A DNA stretch of 64,000 nucleotides from NCBI RefSeq assembly GCF_020748185.1, contig NZ_JAHZMO010000004.1, forward strand, positions 114,528 to 178,527, given 5' to 3'. The DNA is from Terrisporobacter petrolearius. GTDB lineage: Bacteria; Bacillota; Clostridia; Peptostreptococcales; Peptostreptococcaceae. The notes beneath the pieces were generated by a model that worked only from the letters and a program-made list of their open reading frames with translations, ran no database searches and was not told the DNA's origin. A program made the translations under genes and the position numbers. Shown one piece after another: positions 26,410-36,214 of this stretch (the stretch's first letter is position 1; every line of letters begins with the position of its first letter).

Positions 26410-26479
26410 AAGGCCTCCATATGTATTTAAGTTATTTATTTATTCTTCCCCAAATAATAATAACTTAAACTTAAGACAG

Positions 26480-26508
26480 AAAAATCCCCATAAAGATGGG
26501 GATTTTTA
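26480..26508. terminator. Terminator between minus-strand genes
   Basis: An 11-bp stem (AAAAATCCCCA with its complement) with T-runs on both strands. It serves the minus gene ending at 26688. Confidence 0.8.
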
Positions 26509-26687
26509 TCTGTATATATGTTTTAATGATTCTCCATGAGTCACCACACCGTTTATTATATAAAACGGAGAAAATATGTTCAAATATTAACTTATATTTC
26601 CGATCAATTAGATAAATTAATATTTAGTGTTCCTATACTTATATATTATTGTAGATTGATAAAAATTACCACATATTTCATAAATAT

Positions 26688-27122
26688 TTATAAAAACTTA
26701 CGAAGGTCTTTTGAAAAGTTTTCTTCTATTTCAACTAAGTTATAGCACAAGCCTTTAATACCTTCCATTGCACTACTATATTCATTTAAATACCTACAAA
26801 TAGACTTTATACCCATATTACAACCTTCAGTCATTAAATCAGCAATTACTTTGTCATGTTCTCCTTTAATAAGCTTCACATTAATTTTTACCCATGACAT
26901 GGCTTTCGCCAAAGGACTGGGGTCTTTTTCTTCATCCTTAAATTTTTTCAATTCTTCTTGTATTTTTTCTTCTAATTTTTCATGGTCTTTTAGATATTTT
27001 TCTAATAGGGATTTTAGTTTTTTATTTTCAGTTTTATTTATAACTCTATTTAGTCCATCAATGCCCATCTTAGCTCCTGCATCACATTCTTTTAATAGAT
27101 TTATAGTATCTTCATTTGGCAT
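26688..27122 (-). CDS. Helical-bundle protein, DUF2383/ferritin-like type
   Basis: A 144-aa all-helical protein: LLKECDAGAKMGIDGLNRV, then a highly charged coiled-coil-like segment with KDHEKLEEKIQEEL (residues 40-65), AKAMSWVKINVKLI and TEGCNMGIKSICRYLNEY. The layout matches small four-helix-bundle proteins of the DUF2383/PA2169 kind common in Clostridia. The CDAG and GCNMGIKS segments mirror each other. Function unknown; some relatives are stress-induced. AAGGAGTG site. Confidence 0.6.
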   Translation of the reverse strand: MPNEDTINLLKECDAGAKMGIDGLNRVINKTENKKLKSLLEKYLKDHEKLEEKIQEELKKFKDEEKDPSPLAKAMSWVKINVKLIKGEHDKVIADLMTEGCNMGIKSICRYLNEYSSAMEGIKGLCYNLVEIEENFSKDLRKFL

Positions 27123-27291
27123 AAAATCACTCCTTATAAAATTATATTTTTATTATGCCTATAATTTTTTTTTATAATCATAAACTATTGATATTTCAAT
27201 GATTTATCTAGCTTCTTTTTACTTGTGTCGTTGAAGTAGATTTATAACCGTAATATAATAAAGTTTATAATACTTAGAAACAGGTGAAAAA

Positions 27292-30200
27292 ATGGACTTT
27301 AAAATAGTAAATGATATATTGATTAATAATACTGACAAACTAAGGTTGAGTAGAGGACAAGAATATTATAAAGATGGATATGTACAAGAAATTAAATATA
27401 ATAATCAAAATAAAATCTTAAATATTGATGGAAAAGTAGCTTCCGCTAACTACAACATCTTATATTATCCAGAAATTACTATAGACTTAAAAAATAAAGA
27501 AATAGTAAATACAATTTGTACTTGCGAAGACTATAGAAAAAGAAGTTCAAGTAACAATAATGTTATATGTAAACATATTGTAGCTTCATCTTTATATGTA
27601 ATTAATTTATTAAAATCAGATGTAATTAGCAATTTAAAACAAACAACTATTGTATTAAAAAATGATAATAAAATAAAAATAAATAAAAATTTTATTAATA
27701 AGGAATTATTAGATTACTTTAAAAGTAATGAAAGAGAAAAAGTTAAATTAGACGTTAGAGTAGAGTATGTTGGGGACAATAGTGTATCTTGTGACTTTAA
27801 AATAGGTATAGATAAGATGTACGTTATGAAAGATTTAAAGGAATTTGCTTACTCTAGACTTGAATCAAAGGATTTAATATTTGGCATAGATTTTCTATAC
27901 AATCCAGTAAATAATTATTTTGAATATGAAGATGAAAAAATAGTTCAAATTATTGAAGAGTATGGAATGGATTTGTCATACAACTCACCACAGAAAAATT
28001 TCAAATATTTAACGATTAAAGGTCCCAATATTAGAAGACTATTTGAATCTCTTTCTTATAAAACATTTGATTTTAAATTTAGAAATATGTATTACAGCCC
28101 AAGTGTTATTGAAAGTAATATTCCAATAGATATAAGCTTTGAATTAAATAACAATGAAGCCATACTAAAATGTGAAGATAAGCTTCCTTTTCCCCTATCA
28201 TTAAAAGGTGATGTGGTATTTTACAAAGGAAATATATACTTGTTAAATAGTGAAAATGGTATATATTATAAAAAACTTTACTCTGTACTAAATGAGTTTA
28301 AAGAAGTAAGCTTCCCATTAGAAAATGTCAGCCAAGTTTTAAGTGACATGGTACCTAAAATAGAAAAAATCTGTGATAGAGTAATTGTAGATGAAAGAAT
28401 AAAAGACAATATTTCTAAAGACTTAAAAATAAAATACTTCTTTGATTTGGAAAATAGCAATGTAACTTGCAAAATAGTTTTCTCCTATGATGAAGACAAT
28501 AATAAATTTATTATAAGGGACTTTGAAAAAGAGAATGAAGGAGTTTATAGATTGTATTCAAACTTTTTTGAAAAAGAAAATGATAAATATATATTTAAAG
28601 GAAATGATAATCAACTATATGACTTTTTAAACAGAGATATTAATAGTCTTAAAAATATTGGTGAAGTATATTATTCTGATAAACTTAAAGAAAGAAAAAT
28701 TCACAATTCTTCAGCTTTTAGAGTTGGCCTTGGAGAAGAAATTAATCATTACCTAGACTTTAATTTTGAAATTGAGGGAGTAGATCCAAAAGAATATAAA
28801 AATATTATAAAAGCATTTAAAAATCAAAAAAGATTTTACAAATTAGGTGATGGAGATTTTATAAACTTAGAAGATAGTGAAACTAAAGAGATGTTTAAAT
28901 TGATGGAGAGTTTAGGTTTTACTGACAATATAAAAAACATGAAAATACACTCAAGTAAAGCAATGTTTATTAATCATCTCCTTACGGAGAAAAAGCTACC
29001 ATATATCTCTGGAATGGAAAATACAAATAATATTATTGAGAAATTTAGAAGTATGGAAAAACAAGAAATCAATATTCCAAAAGACCTTCATGCAACCCTA
29101 CGGGATTACCAGGTTGATTCTCTTAACTGGTTTGAAACTTTAGATTATCTAGGTTTTGGTGGAATTTTAGCTGATGAAATGGGGCTAGGTAAAACCATAC
29201 AAACAATTGCCTTCTTACTAAATAAAAAAGATAAAAAAACTTTAATAGTAACTCCTACATCATTAATACACAACTGGAAAAGTGAATTCGAAAAATTTGC
29301 GCCCTCTTTATCTGTGGGAATTAGTCATGGTTTGAAAAAAGACAGATTAAGCATAATTAAAAACATAAATGACTTTAATGTTATATTAACAACTTATGGA
29401 TCCCTTAGAAATGATATAGAAGAATACGAAAAACTTGAATTTGATTATTGTATTATAGACGAAGCTCAAAATATAAAAAATCCTTTAGCTTCTTCTACTG
29501 ATGCTGTAAAAGCTATAAAAGCAAGTAATAAATTTGCTTTAACTGGAACACCTATTGAAAATAACTTGATGGAACTTTGGTCTATATTTGATTTTATTAT
29601 GCCTGGATATTTATATAGTTTAACTAAATTTAATGCCATATTTATAAAAGATGTGAGTCAAGTAGAAAATTTAAAAAGAATGATAAAACCATTTATACTT
29701 CGTAGAACAAAAGAACAAGTTATTAAAGAGCTTCCGCCTAAAATAGAAAAAGAGTTTTATGTGGAAATGGGCAAAACACAAAGAAATACCTACGGCATTT
29801 ATGTAGAAGAAATAAAAAGAAGATTAGAAGAAAAAAAAGATGTGAAAAATAAGATCACCATATTTTCTTACCTTACAAAACTTAGACAACTGTGCTTAGA
29901 TCCAAGCATAATTGTGGAAGGATACAAGGGTAAAAGTGCAAAAACTGATACTTGCTTAGAAATAATAAAAGATTATATTGAAAAAGACAACAAAATTTTA
30001 GTTTTCTCTCAATTTACATCTGTTTTAAAAAACATAGGCAAAAAACTAAATAAAAATAAAATCAACTTTTATTATTTGGATGGAAGTACACCTGCTAAGG
30101 ATAGAATAACTTTAGTAGATAGCTTTAACAATAATGAAGAAATAAAAGTATTTTTAATATCACTTAAAGCTGGAGGAACTGGTTTAAATTTAACATCTGC

Positions 30201-30456
30201 CAATACTGTAATTCACTTTGATCCATGGTGGAATCCATCTGTGCAAAATCAAGCAAGTGATAGAGCTCATAGAATCGGTCAAAAACAAGTAGTGGAAGTT
30301 ATAAAATTAATTTCCAAAGGAACAATAGAAGAAAAAATTATGGAATTGCAACAAAAAAAATCAGAATTAATTCATGATATGCTTGATGGAAACCTAAACA
30401 ATACTAATATACTAAGTAGTTTGTCAGAAGAAGAATTAATTGATTTAATAAAGTAA
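27292..30456 (+). CDS. SNF2-family DNA helicase/translocase with SWIM zinc finger
   Basis: A 1054-aa protein. A SWIM zinc finger (CTCEDYR...CKH) lies near residues 78-102, followed by a long SNF2-associated region to about 590. The helicase core has motif I ADEMGLGKT (627-635), II DEAQ (about 723-726), III LTGTPIENNLMELWS, and V-VI GTGLNLTSA...DRAHRIGQ (960-1005). These ATP-driven translocases remodel DNA-protein complexes, and some bacterial ones aid DNA repair. No nuclease or methylase adjoins it, so a restriction or defence role is not indicated. Stand-alone start with CAGGTG. Confidence 0.92.
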   Translation: MDFKIVNDILINNTDKLRLSRGQEYYKDGYVQEIKYNNQNKILNIDGKVASANYNILYYPEITIDLKNKEIVNTICTCEDYRKRSSSNNNVICKHIVASSLYVINLLKSDVISNLKQTTIVLKNDNKIKINKNFINKELLDYFKSNEREKVKLDVRVEYVGDNSVSCDFKIGIDKMYVMKDLKEFAYSRLESKDLIFGIDFLYNPVNNYFEYEDEKIVQIIEEYGMDLSYNSPQKNFKYLTIKGPNIRRLFESLSYKTFDFKFRNMYYSPSVIESNIPIDISFELNNNEAILKCEDKLPFPLSLKGDVVFYKGNIYLLNSENGIYYKKLYSVLNEFKEVSFPLENVSQVLSDMVPKIEKICDRVIVDERIKDNISKDLKIKYFFDLENSNVTCKIVFSYDEDNNKFIIRDFEKENEGVYRLYSNFFEKENDKYIFKGNDNQLYDFLNRDINSLKNIGEVYYSDKLKERKIHNSSAFRVGLGEEINHYLDFNFEIEGVDPKEYKNIIKAFKNQKRFYKLGDGDFINLEDSETKEMFKLMESLGFTDNIKNMKIHSSKAMFINHLLTEKKLPYISGMENTNNIIEKFRSMEKQEINIPKDLHATLRDYQVDSLNWFETLDYLGFGGILADEMGLGKTIQTIAFLLNKKDKKTLIVTPTSLIHNWKSEFEKFAPSLSVGISHGLKKDRLSIIKNINDFNVILTTYGSLRNDIEEYEKLEFDYCIIDEAQNIKNPLASSTDAVKAIKASNKFALTGTPIENNLMELWSIFDFIMPGYLYSLTKFNAIFIKDVSQVENLKRMIKPFILRRTKEQVIKELPPKIEKEFYVEMGKTQRNTYGIYVEEIKRRLEEKKDVKNKITIFSYLTKLRQLCLDPSIIVEGYKGKSAKTDTCLEIIKDYIEKDNKILVFSQFTSVLKNIGKKLNKNKINFYYLDGSTPAKDRITLVDSFNNNEEIKVFLISLKAGGTGLNLTSANTVIHFDPWWNPSVQNQASDRAHRIGQKQVVEVIKLISKGTIEEKIMELQQKKSELIHDMLDGNLNNTNILSSLSEEELIDLIK

Positions 30457-30503
30457 ATTAAGTATAATGAAATAACAAATTTTATTAAAAAGGAAAAATA
30501 ATA

Positions 30504-31241
30504 ATGAGAAATATAAAAATGATAGTACAATACGATGGAAGTAACTTTAAAGGATTTCAAAGATTAAAAGATAATGACAATACTGTACAAGGGAAAATAG
30601 AAGATGTTCTTTGTAAACTTACAAATGAAAATGTTGAAATAATAGGTTCTGGAAGAACAGATATGGGTGTTCATGCCATGGGTCAAGTTGTAAACTTTAA
30701 AACTGATTGCAATGATTCAGTTGAAAAAATACAAAAATATTTATATAAATATTTACCTGAATCTATAGTTATAAAAAGTATTGAAGAGGTTGAAGATAGA
30801 TTTCACTCTAGATACAATGCCAAATCTAAAGTTTATTTATACAAAATAGATAACAATAAGTTTCATAATCCATTTTTTAGAAAATACTCAGCCCATATAA
30901 ATAAAAATTTAAATCTAGATCTTATGAAAGAAGCTAGCAATTATTTAATTGGAGAGCATGATTTTTCCAGCTTCGCTTCTTCAAAATCAAAAAAGAAAAG
31001 TCATGTTAGAATAATTGAATCTATTGACATAGTAGAAAAAGATAACCTGATTGAAATCTATGTTAAAGGTGATGGATTCTTATATAACATGGTAAGAATA
31101 ATTGTTGGAACTTTAATGGATGCAGGACTTGGCAAACTAAATCCTACGGATATAAAAGAAATTTTAGAAGCTAAAGATAGAAAAGTAGCTCCAGAAACAG
31201 CTCCAGCAAAAGGTCTATATTTATTTAAAGTTCAATATTAA
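30504..31241 (+). CDS. truA: tRNA pseudouridine synthase A
   Basis: A 245-aa enzyme that isomerises U38-40 of the tRNA anticodon stem. The catalytic Asp is D53 in GSGRTDMGVHAMGQ. Further family segments are FHSRYNAKSKVYLY, HDFSSFAS, and GFLYNMVRIIVGTLMDAG. Clostridia often hold two TruA copies, the main one in the ribosomal protein cluster; the isolated position here suggests this is the second. AAAGGAAA site 48 bases after the SNF2 gene. Confidence 0.93.
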   Translation: MRNIKMIVQYDGSNFKGFQRLKDNDNTVQGKIEDVLCKLTNENVEIIGSGRTDMGVHAMGQVVNFKTDCNDSVEKIQKYLYKYLPESIVIKSIEEVEDRFHSRYNAKSKVYLYKIDNNKFHNPFFRKYSAHINKNLNLDLMKEASNYLIGEHDFSSFASSKSKKKSHVRIIESIDIVEKDNLIEIYVKGDGFLYNMVRIIVGTLMDAGLGKLNPTDIKEILEAKDRKVAPETAPAKGLYLFKVQY

Positions 31242-31259
31242 TTCTATGGGGGGATGTAT

Positions 31260-31685
31260 TTGAATAATTTAATTATAAAAAATGGGAATGATAAAGACTC
31301 TGATTATATAATTGAAAAACTAGTTGAATATAATTTATCAAAGGTGCCACAAACACAAGAAATAGCTTATGCGTGGATAAATAAGATAATAGAAAATGAT
31401 AATAAAGAAATAGTTGGGGGAATTCTTGCTAAAATGTATTGTTGGAATGTTATTTACATTGATGCACTTTGGATTGATGAAAACTATAGAAGTTGTGGTC
31501 TTGGAGAAAAATTACTACTTGAAATAGAAAGAATAGGAAGAAAAGAAAAATGTAATTTAATTCATTTAGATACTTTTGATTTTCAAGCTAAGGATTTTTA
31601 TATAAAAAATGGCTATGAAATATTTGGTATTTTAGATGAATGTCCTAAAAATCACAAAAGATACTTTTTAAAAAAATCTTTATAA
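31260..31685 (+). CDS. GNAT family acetyltransferase
   Basis: A 141-aa GNAT enzyme. Strand beta4 (VIYIDALWIDENYR) leads into the acetyl-CoA loop SCGLGEKLLLEIE near residues 82-95, then IHLDTFDFQAKDFYIKNGYEIFGIL. The substrate is not evident. The start is taken as TTG 31260, because the GGGGGGA ribosome site ends just before the ATG at 31254. It lies 18 bases after truA and may be co-transcribed. Confidence 0.82.
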   Translation: MNNLIIKNGNDKDSDYIIEKLVEYNLSKVPQTQEIAYAWINKIIENDNKEIVGGILAKMYCWNVIYIDALWIDENYRSCGLGEKLLLEIERIGRKEKCNLIHLDTFDFQAKDFYIKNGYEIFGILDECPKNHKRYFLKKSL

Positions 31686-31938
31686 TAGTTGACAATGATT
31701 AGAAATTCAACTATCATTTAAACATATTAAATTGAATATACAAAATTCAGTGAAAAAGAGAAGTAACTTAAAGATCATATTTACAGAGAATTAGGGATGG
31801 TGGAAGCCTAATAATATACTTTAAGTGAATAGAGCTTTGGAGAAGATTATCTGAAATAACAGTAGGATAATAGGTAGCCTTGCCTTAAAAGGAAGAGTGA
31901 ATAAAATTCTAATTTTCTCATTTGAGTCTAGTAAATTT

Positions 31939-32049
31939 GAGCAACGGAGTATCCTGAAGCGTTAGCAAAATGATTCGCCAACACGTTGCTCGAAGGAATC
32001 TCGTTGGCGAAATGAAGGTAACGCCCACGCAGTGGCTTAAGCGCAACGA
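31939..32049 (+). repeat. GC-rich structured insert within the T-box leader
   Basis: A block about 52% G+C (57 of the first 110 bases) in AT-rich surroundings. It has interlocking complementary segments: GAGCAACG (31939-31946) with CGTTGCTC (31984-31991), and TTCGCCAAC (31974-31982) with GTTGGCGAA (32003-32011). It lies between stem I/II and the antiterminator and ends at the CGCAACGA before the T-box. It has no second copy in this window. Confidence 0.6.
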
Positions 32050-32083
32050 ATTTTATTAATTAGAGTGGTAACGCGGTAAATTC

Positions 32084-32115
32084 GTCTCTTGGTTAAATCC
32101 AAGGGACTTTTTTTA
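32084..32115 (+). terminator. T-box regulated terminator
   Basis: A 9-bp stem GTCTCTTGG/CCAAGGGAC (one G-U) and T8, 42 bases before argG. Confidence 0.9.
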
Positions 32116-32157
32116 TTGTAAAAATCAATAATTGGAATAATAAGGGGGAAAATAACT

Positions 32158-33360
32158 ATGAAAGAAAAAGTAGTACTAGCATATTCAGGTGGATTAGATA
32201 CATCTATAATAATACCATGGCTTAAAGAAAACTATGATATTGATGTAATTGCTGTTTGTGCCAACGTAGGCCAAGATGATAACATGGATGAAATACACAA
32301 TAAGGCTATTTTAAGCGGTGCCATAAAAGCTTATTGTGAGGATTTAAAAGAAGAGTTTATAACTACAACAATTTATGCTGCCATAAAAGCAGAAACAAAA
32401 TACGAGGGAAGATATTTACTTGGAACTGCTTTAGCAAGACCAATAATAGCTAAAAAATTAGTAGAGATAGCTCATAAAGAAGGTGCTAAGTATATTTGTC
32501 ATGGATGTACAGGAAAAGGTAATGACCAAGTTCGTTTTGAAGGCACTATAGCAGCCCTAGATCCATCAATAAAAGTTATAGCACCTTGGAGAATTTGGGA
32601 TATAAAATCTAGAGAAGATGCCATAGATTATGCACAGTCACACAATATACAAGTAGTAGCTACAAAAGAAAAGATTTATTCTGTTGATGATAACTTATTT
32701 CATGTGTCAACTGAAGGCGGAGATATAGAGTGCTTACAAAATGAACATAAAGAAGATATTTATAAGAAAACTCAATCACCAGAAACTGCTTGTGACACAG
32801 CTGAATATGTAGAGATATATTTTGACAAAGGTATACCTAAGAAAGTTAACAATAAAGAATTATCTCCAGTTGAATTATTAGAAACTTTAGACAAATTAGG
32901 ATGTAAACATGGTATAGGTATAGTAGAAATATTAGAAAATAGATTAGTTGGAATGAAATCTAGAGGAATATATGAAACTCCAGGAGGCGAACTTTTATAT
33001 GCTGCACATAATTACTTAGAGAGTGCAACACTAGACAAAGATTCTCTTCATCTAAAACAAAGATTATCATTAGAATATGCTGACTTAATTTACAACGGAA
33101 AATGGTATTCAAAAGCATGTAGTGCAATAACAGCATTTATGGATGAAACTCAAGAAAATGTAACAGGAGCAGTAAAACTTAAATTATACAAAGGAAATAT
33201 AAAACCTGCTGGAATATTTACTGAAAATGCATTATATGATGAAAGTATTTCTTCATTTGGTGACAGTGAGTTATACGACCACAAAGATGCTGAAGGATTT
33301 ATAAACTTATTTACCCTTCCACTTAAAATAAATGCTATGAAAGATAAGAAAAATAAATAA
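32158..33360 (+). CDS. argG: Argininosuccinate synthase
   Basis: A 400-aa enzyme that joins citrulline and aspartate with ATP to give argininosuccinate. The N-type ATP-pyrophosphatase P-loop is [15 protein letters not shown] at residues 7-21; [15 protein letters not shown] binds citrulline and aspartate. It is under a T-box, so arginine tRNA charging is the likely signal. argH, the usual next gene, is absent and a terminator follows, so argininosuccinate lyase must be elsewhere, if present. GGGGG site. Confidence 0.97.
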   Translation: MKEKVVLAYSGGLDTSIIIPWLKENYDIDVIAVCANVGQDDNMDEIHNKAILSGAIKAYCEDLKEEFITTTIYAAIKAETKYEGRYLLGTALARPIIAKKLVEIAHKEGAKYICHGCTGKGNDQVRFEGTIAALDPSIKVIAPWRIWDIKSREDAIDYAQSHNIQVVATKEKIYSVDDNLFHVSTEGGDIECLQNEHKEDIYKKTQSPETACDTAEYVEIYFDKGIPKKVNNKELSPVELLETLDKLGCKHGIGIVEILENRLVGMKSRGIYETPGGELLYAAHNYLESATLDKDSLHLKQRLSLEYADLIYNGKWYSKACSAITAFMDETQENVTGAVKLKLYKGNIKPAGIFTENALYDESISSFGDSELYDHKDAEGFINLFTLPLKINAMKDKKNK

Positions 33361-33375
33361 TATATATTATAAATA

Positions 33376-33412
33376 AAAAACTCTACTTAATTTAATAAGT
33401 AGAGTTTTTATT
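33376..33412. terminator. Bidirectional terminator
   Basis: A 14-bp stem AAAAACTCTACTTA with its complement and T-runs between convergent argG and the antiporter gene. Confidence 0.88.
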
Positions 33413-33430
33413 TTATTAATTTTCTTTAAG

Positions 33431-34648
33431 CTAAGATATTGCACTTAACTTCTCTTTATTTTTCTTCATTTTATAATTGTATGACATCTTTAATAATATA
33501 GGTGATAATATGGTTGTAGCTATAACAACAATTAAAATAGGTGCTAAAACAGTAGTATTAATTAATCCTGCGCTAAAACCTTTATTAGCAACAATTAAAG
33601 CGACCTCACCTCTAGATACCATACCAAAGCCAACTTGTAATGATTCTCTATTTGAATAATTAAACAACTTACATCCTAAACCACAACCTACTACTTTTGA
33701 TAAAACAGCTACAATAGTAAGTATAACAGCAAATAATATTATCATTGGAGTCATTTTAGGTAATACTAGTTTTAAACCTATACTAGCAAAAAATATTGGA
33801 GATAAAAGTGCATAGGATACTGTATCTAATTTATCTTCAATATAATACTTCTTACTTAATGGTGACAAAGTAAGACCTGCTATAAAAGCACCTGTTATAT
33901 CTGCCACACCAAAATATGCTTCTGATATATAAGATAAAAGCAAACAAAATGCAAATGCTGCTATTACATAACGCCTTTTATGTTTGGAATCTTTATCAAG
34001 CCAATTTTTAAATATAAAATAAAATATGCCACTGGCAATTGCAGCAAATATAAAAAAGCAAAATATCTTTAATAAAACCTCAAAAATATTCACATCAGGA
34101 TTTGCAAAACTAATTACTATTGTAAGTGCAACAATTCCAAGAATATCATCAATAATTGCAGCACCTAATATGGTATTTCCTACTTTCGAATTTAATTTTC
34201 CCATCTCCTTCAGTGTCTCAACAGTAATACTAACTGAAGTTGCTGTAAGAATAGTACCTATAAATATATTTTGAAGAAATGCATTTGCATTAGCTTCAAA
34301 TGGTATTAATCCATGACGATTAAAATACATTGCAACAAAAAATCCACCTGCAAGTGGAACTATAATCCCTAAAATGGCTGTCACTAAAGAAGCTTTTCCA
34401 GACTGTTTTAATTCACTTATATCTGTTTCTAACCCTGCAAAAAACATTAAGAGTATTACTCCTATCTCAGCTAACTGAGTTAAAAACTCCGTTTCATGAA
34501 CAATGTTTAATACTGCTGGTCCTAAAATTAATCCAGCAAATAAGGCTCCAACTACTTGAGGCATTTGACACCTCCTAGAAATTAAGCCAAATAATTTTGT
34601 AGAAATTAGAATTAAAGCAATATCTAATATGTAACTATATGATTCCAT
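33431..34648 (-). CDS. CPA2-type cation:proton antiporter (NapA/GerN-like)
   Basis: A 405-aa protein with about twelve to thirteen helices. It shows the CPA2 signatures LGLISRRCQMPQVVGALFAG-like start, AEIGVILLMFFAGLE, and AIIDDILGI, with the tandem Asp that binds Na+ and protons, and ADITGAFIAGL. There is no TrkA-N (Rossmann) tail, so it resembles NapA, GerN and GrmA rather than KefB/C. GerN acts in Bacillus spore germination; that role here is only a possibility. Monocistronic, GGGG site. Confidence 0.9.
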   Translation of the reverse strand: MESYSYILDIALILISTKLFGLISRRCQMPQVVGALFAGLILGPAVLNIVHETEFLTQLAEIGVILLMFFAGLETDISELKQSGKASLVTAILGIIVPLAGGFFVAMYFNRHGLIPFEANANAFLQNIFIGTILTATSVSITVETLKEMGKLNSKVGNTILGAAIIDDILGIVALTIVISFANPDVNIFEVLLKIFCFFIFAAIASGIFYFIFKNWLDKDSKHKRRYVIAAFAFCLLLSYISEAYFGVADITGAFIAGLTLSPLSKKYYIEDKLDTVSYALLSPIFFASIGLKLVLPKMTPMIILFAVILTIVAVLSKVVGCGLGCKLFNYSNRESLQVGFGMVSRGEVALIVANKGFSAGLINTTVLAPILIVVIATTILSPILLKMSYNYKMKKNKEKLSAIS

Positions 34649-34998
34649 AATACGTCCCCTTTTCTAAAATAATTAAATATTAAGTATCCCTCAATATCAT
34701 CATCTTAGTATATAAAAGGTAATATATCAACATTAATAAAATTTTAACTAATTTATGATAATTGTTTAAAATAATAAACTTAATTTAAAAAATTCAAATT
34801 TGTATTTTATAAAATTAAAGTAAGTATAACTTAATTTTGTTAATAATTCTATAAGGATAAGCAAGTGATTAAAGGATTTTTTTTTGTATTATAGGAAATA
34901 ATAATTTTAGAATTGTAATAAATACTTACATTATTTATAGATAAAAATTTCATATAAAATCTATACTTAATATAATTAAACATAGCGGAGGTAGATTT
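34649..34998. other. Divergent promoter region
   Basis: AT-rich 350-base region between divergently transcribed genes. A run of nine T lies near 34878. No purine riboswitch, hairpin or ORF was recognised. Confidence 0.4.
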
Positions 34999-36048
34999 AT
35001 GACATTAAAAAAATTAATTGCAATAACTATGGTAACATCTATGTTGACTGCCTGTATGACAGGATGTACTACTAAAAAAGACAATTCCACTACTAATAAT
35101 AACTCTGAGAAAAAAGAATACACTATATCAATGATTACAGATGTTGCTGGTGTAAATGACCACTCCTTTAACCAAAGTGCTTGGGAAGGATTACAAAAAG
35201 CAGAAAAAGATTTAGGTGTTAAAGTTAAATATTTGGAATCAAAACAAGATGCAGATTATTCTACTAATGTGGAAACTCTTGTAGATAATGGGACTGATTT
35301 AATAGTAGGTGTTGGATCAAAACTAGCTCCAACAATTGAGCAAGCAGCCAAGGATTATCCTGATCAAAAATTTGTACTTGTTGATGAAACATATGAAGAT
35401 ATACCTTCTAATGTGGAATCAATTTTATTTAAGGCTGAACAATCCGCATATCTAGTTGGTTTAATAGCTGGTAAAATGACAAAAACAAATAATGTTGGTT
35501 TTATTGGTGGCATGGATATGTCTGTTATAAATACATTTAAATACGGTTATATGGCCGGTGTAAAAACATCAAACTCAAAATGTAAATTACAAAGTCAATA
35601 TGCAAATTCATTTTCTGATCAAGCAAAAGGAAAAGCAATATCAAACCAAATGATATCAAATAGTGCCGATGTAATATTTGTAGCTGGTGGTGATGTGGGA
35701 ACTGGTGCCATAGAAGCTATCAAAGAATCAAATAAATATGCTATTGGTGTAGATAGAGACCAAAGTGATTTAGCCCCAGACAATGTTTTAACTTCTGCTA
35801 TAAAAAGAGTAGATATTGGAGTATACGAAACAGCAAAAAGATTTATAGAAAATAAATTTGAAGGTGGAAAAGAAACAACTTATGGACTTAAAGAAAATGC
35901 TGTTGGTATACCTGATTCAACATCTAAATTAGTTCCACAAGATGTTTTAGATTATGTTGATGAAGAAATTAAAAAACTAGAAAGTGGAGATATAGTAGCT
36001 CCTAAAAATGAAACTGAGTATAATAAATATCTTAATACTTTAAAATAA
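34999..36048 (+). CDS. BMP/PnrA-family nucleoside-binding lipoprotein
   Basis: A 349-aa substrate-binding lipoprotein. Its signal peptide ends in the lipobox LTAC with C19, followed by a Ser/Thr/Asn linker. The mature domain has the BMP family motifs VAGVNDHSFNQSAWEGL, IVGVGSKL, VGFIGGMD, and DVIFVAGGDVGTGA near residues 225-238, typical of purine nucleoside binders such as PnrA/BmpA. The ATPase and permeases that usually follow are missing, so it may serve a remote ABC transporter. GGAGG site and terminator on its own. Confidence 0.9.
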   Translation: MTLKKLIAITMVTSMLTACMTGCTTKKDNSTTNNNSEKKEYTISMITDVAGVNDHSFNQSAWEGLQKAEKDLGVKVKYLESKQDADYSTNVETLVDNGTDLIVGVGSKLAPTIEQAAKDYPDQKFVLVDETYEDIPSNVESILFKAEQSAYLVGLIAGKMTKTNNVGFIGGMDMSVINTFKYGYMAGVKTSNSKCKLQSQYANSFSDQAKGKAISNQMISNSADVIFVAGGDVGTGAIEAIKESNKYAIGVDRDQSDLAPDNVLTSAIKRVDIGVYETAKRFIENKFEGGKETTYGLKENAVGIPDSTSKLVPQDVLDYVDEEIKKLESGDIVAPKNETEYNKYLNTLK

Positions 36049-36064
36049 ATAGGTGTTCCTTAAT

Positions 36065-36092
36065 AAAAAGAGTAGAGAAATCTACTTTTTTT
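36065..36092 (+). terminator. Intrinsic terminator after the BMP gene
   Basis: An 8-bp stem with a GAAA tetraloop, one G-U pair and T7. Confidence 0.75.
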
Positions 36093-36214
36093 ATTTAAAA
36101 AAACTTAAAATCTATTTAAAACAAGAAATATATATCAATTAAAAAATATGTAGATACAATAACAAATTTTGTATAATATTAATTATAAGTAATATATTAA
36201 TTTTGGAGGTATTT

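Larger units (their letters stand above)
31745..32115 (+). promoter_or_regulatory. T-box leader of argG
   Basis: An uncharged-tRNA-sensing leader. Stem I has the AGTA side of the specifier loop (31762-31765), the helix ACTTAAAG/CTTTAAGT, and the distal GATGGTGG segment between complementary TTAGG and CCTAA. The T-box core AGAGTGGTAACGCGG is at 32062-32076, followed by the terminator (32084-32115). In the specifier loop, GAATAGAG after CTTTAAGT allows AGA (Arg) at 31831-31833, which suits argG; the exact register is inferred. The leader is longer than usual because of the GC-rich block 31939-32049. Confidence 0.88.

Noticed and set aside
26536..26745. 69-aa plus-strand ORF
   Set aside because: No ribosome site, overlaps the 3' end of the minus gene, and no recognisable sequence.
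26851..27177. 108-aa plus-strand ORF opposite the helical-bundle gene
   Set aside because: Fully antisense to a better-supported gene; Ser/Phe-rich low-quality translation.
27292..30456. SNF2 helicase as part of a DISARM-like or restriction system
   Set aside because: No methylase, nuclease or DUF1998 neighbour; the flanks are ordinary genes.
34649..34998. Purine riboswitch before the BMP lipoprotein
   Set aside because: The conserved junction and loop sequences could not be found.
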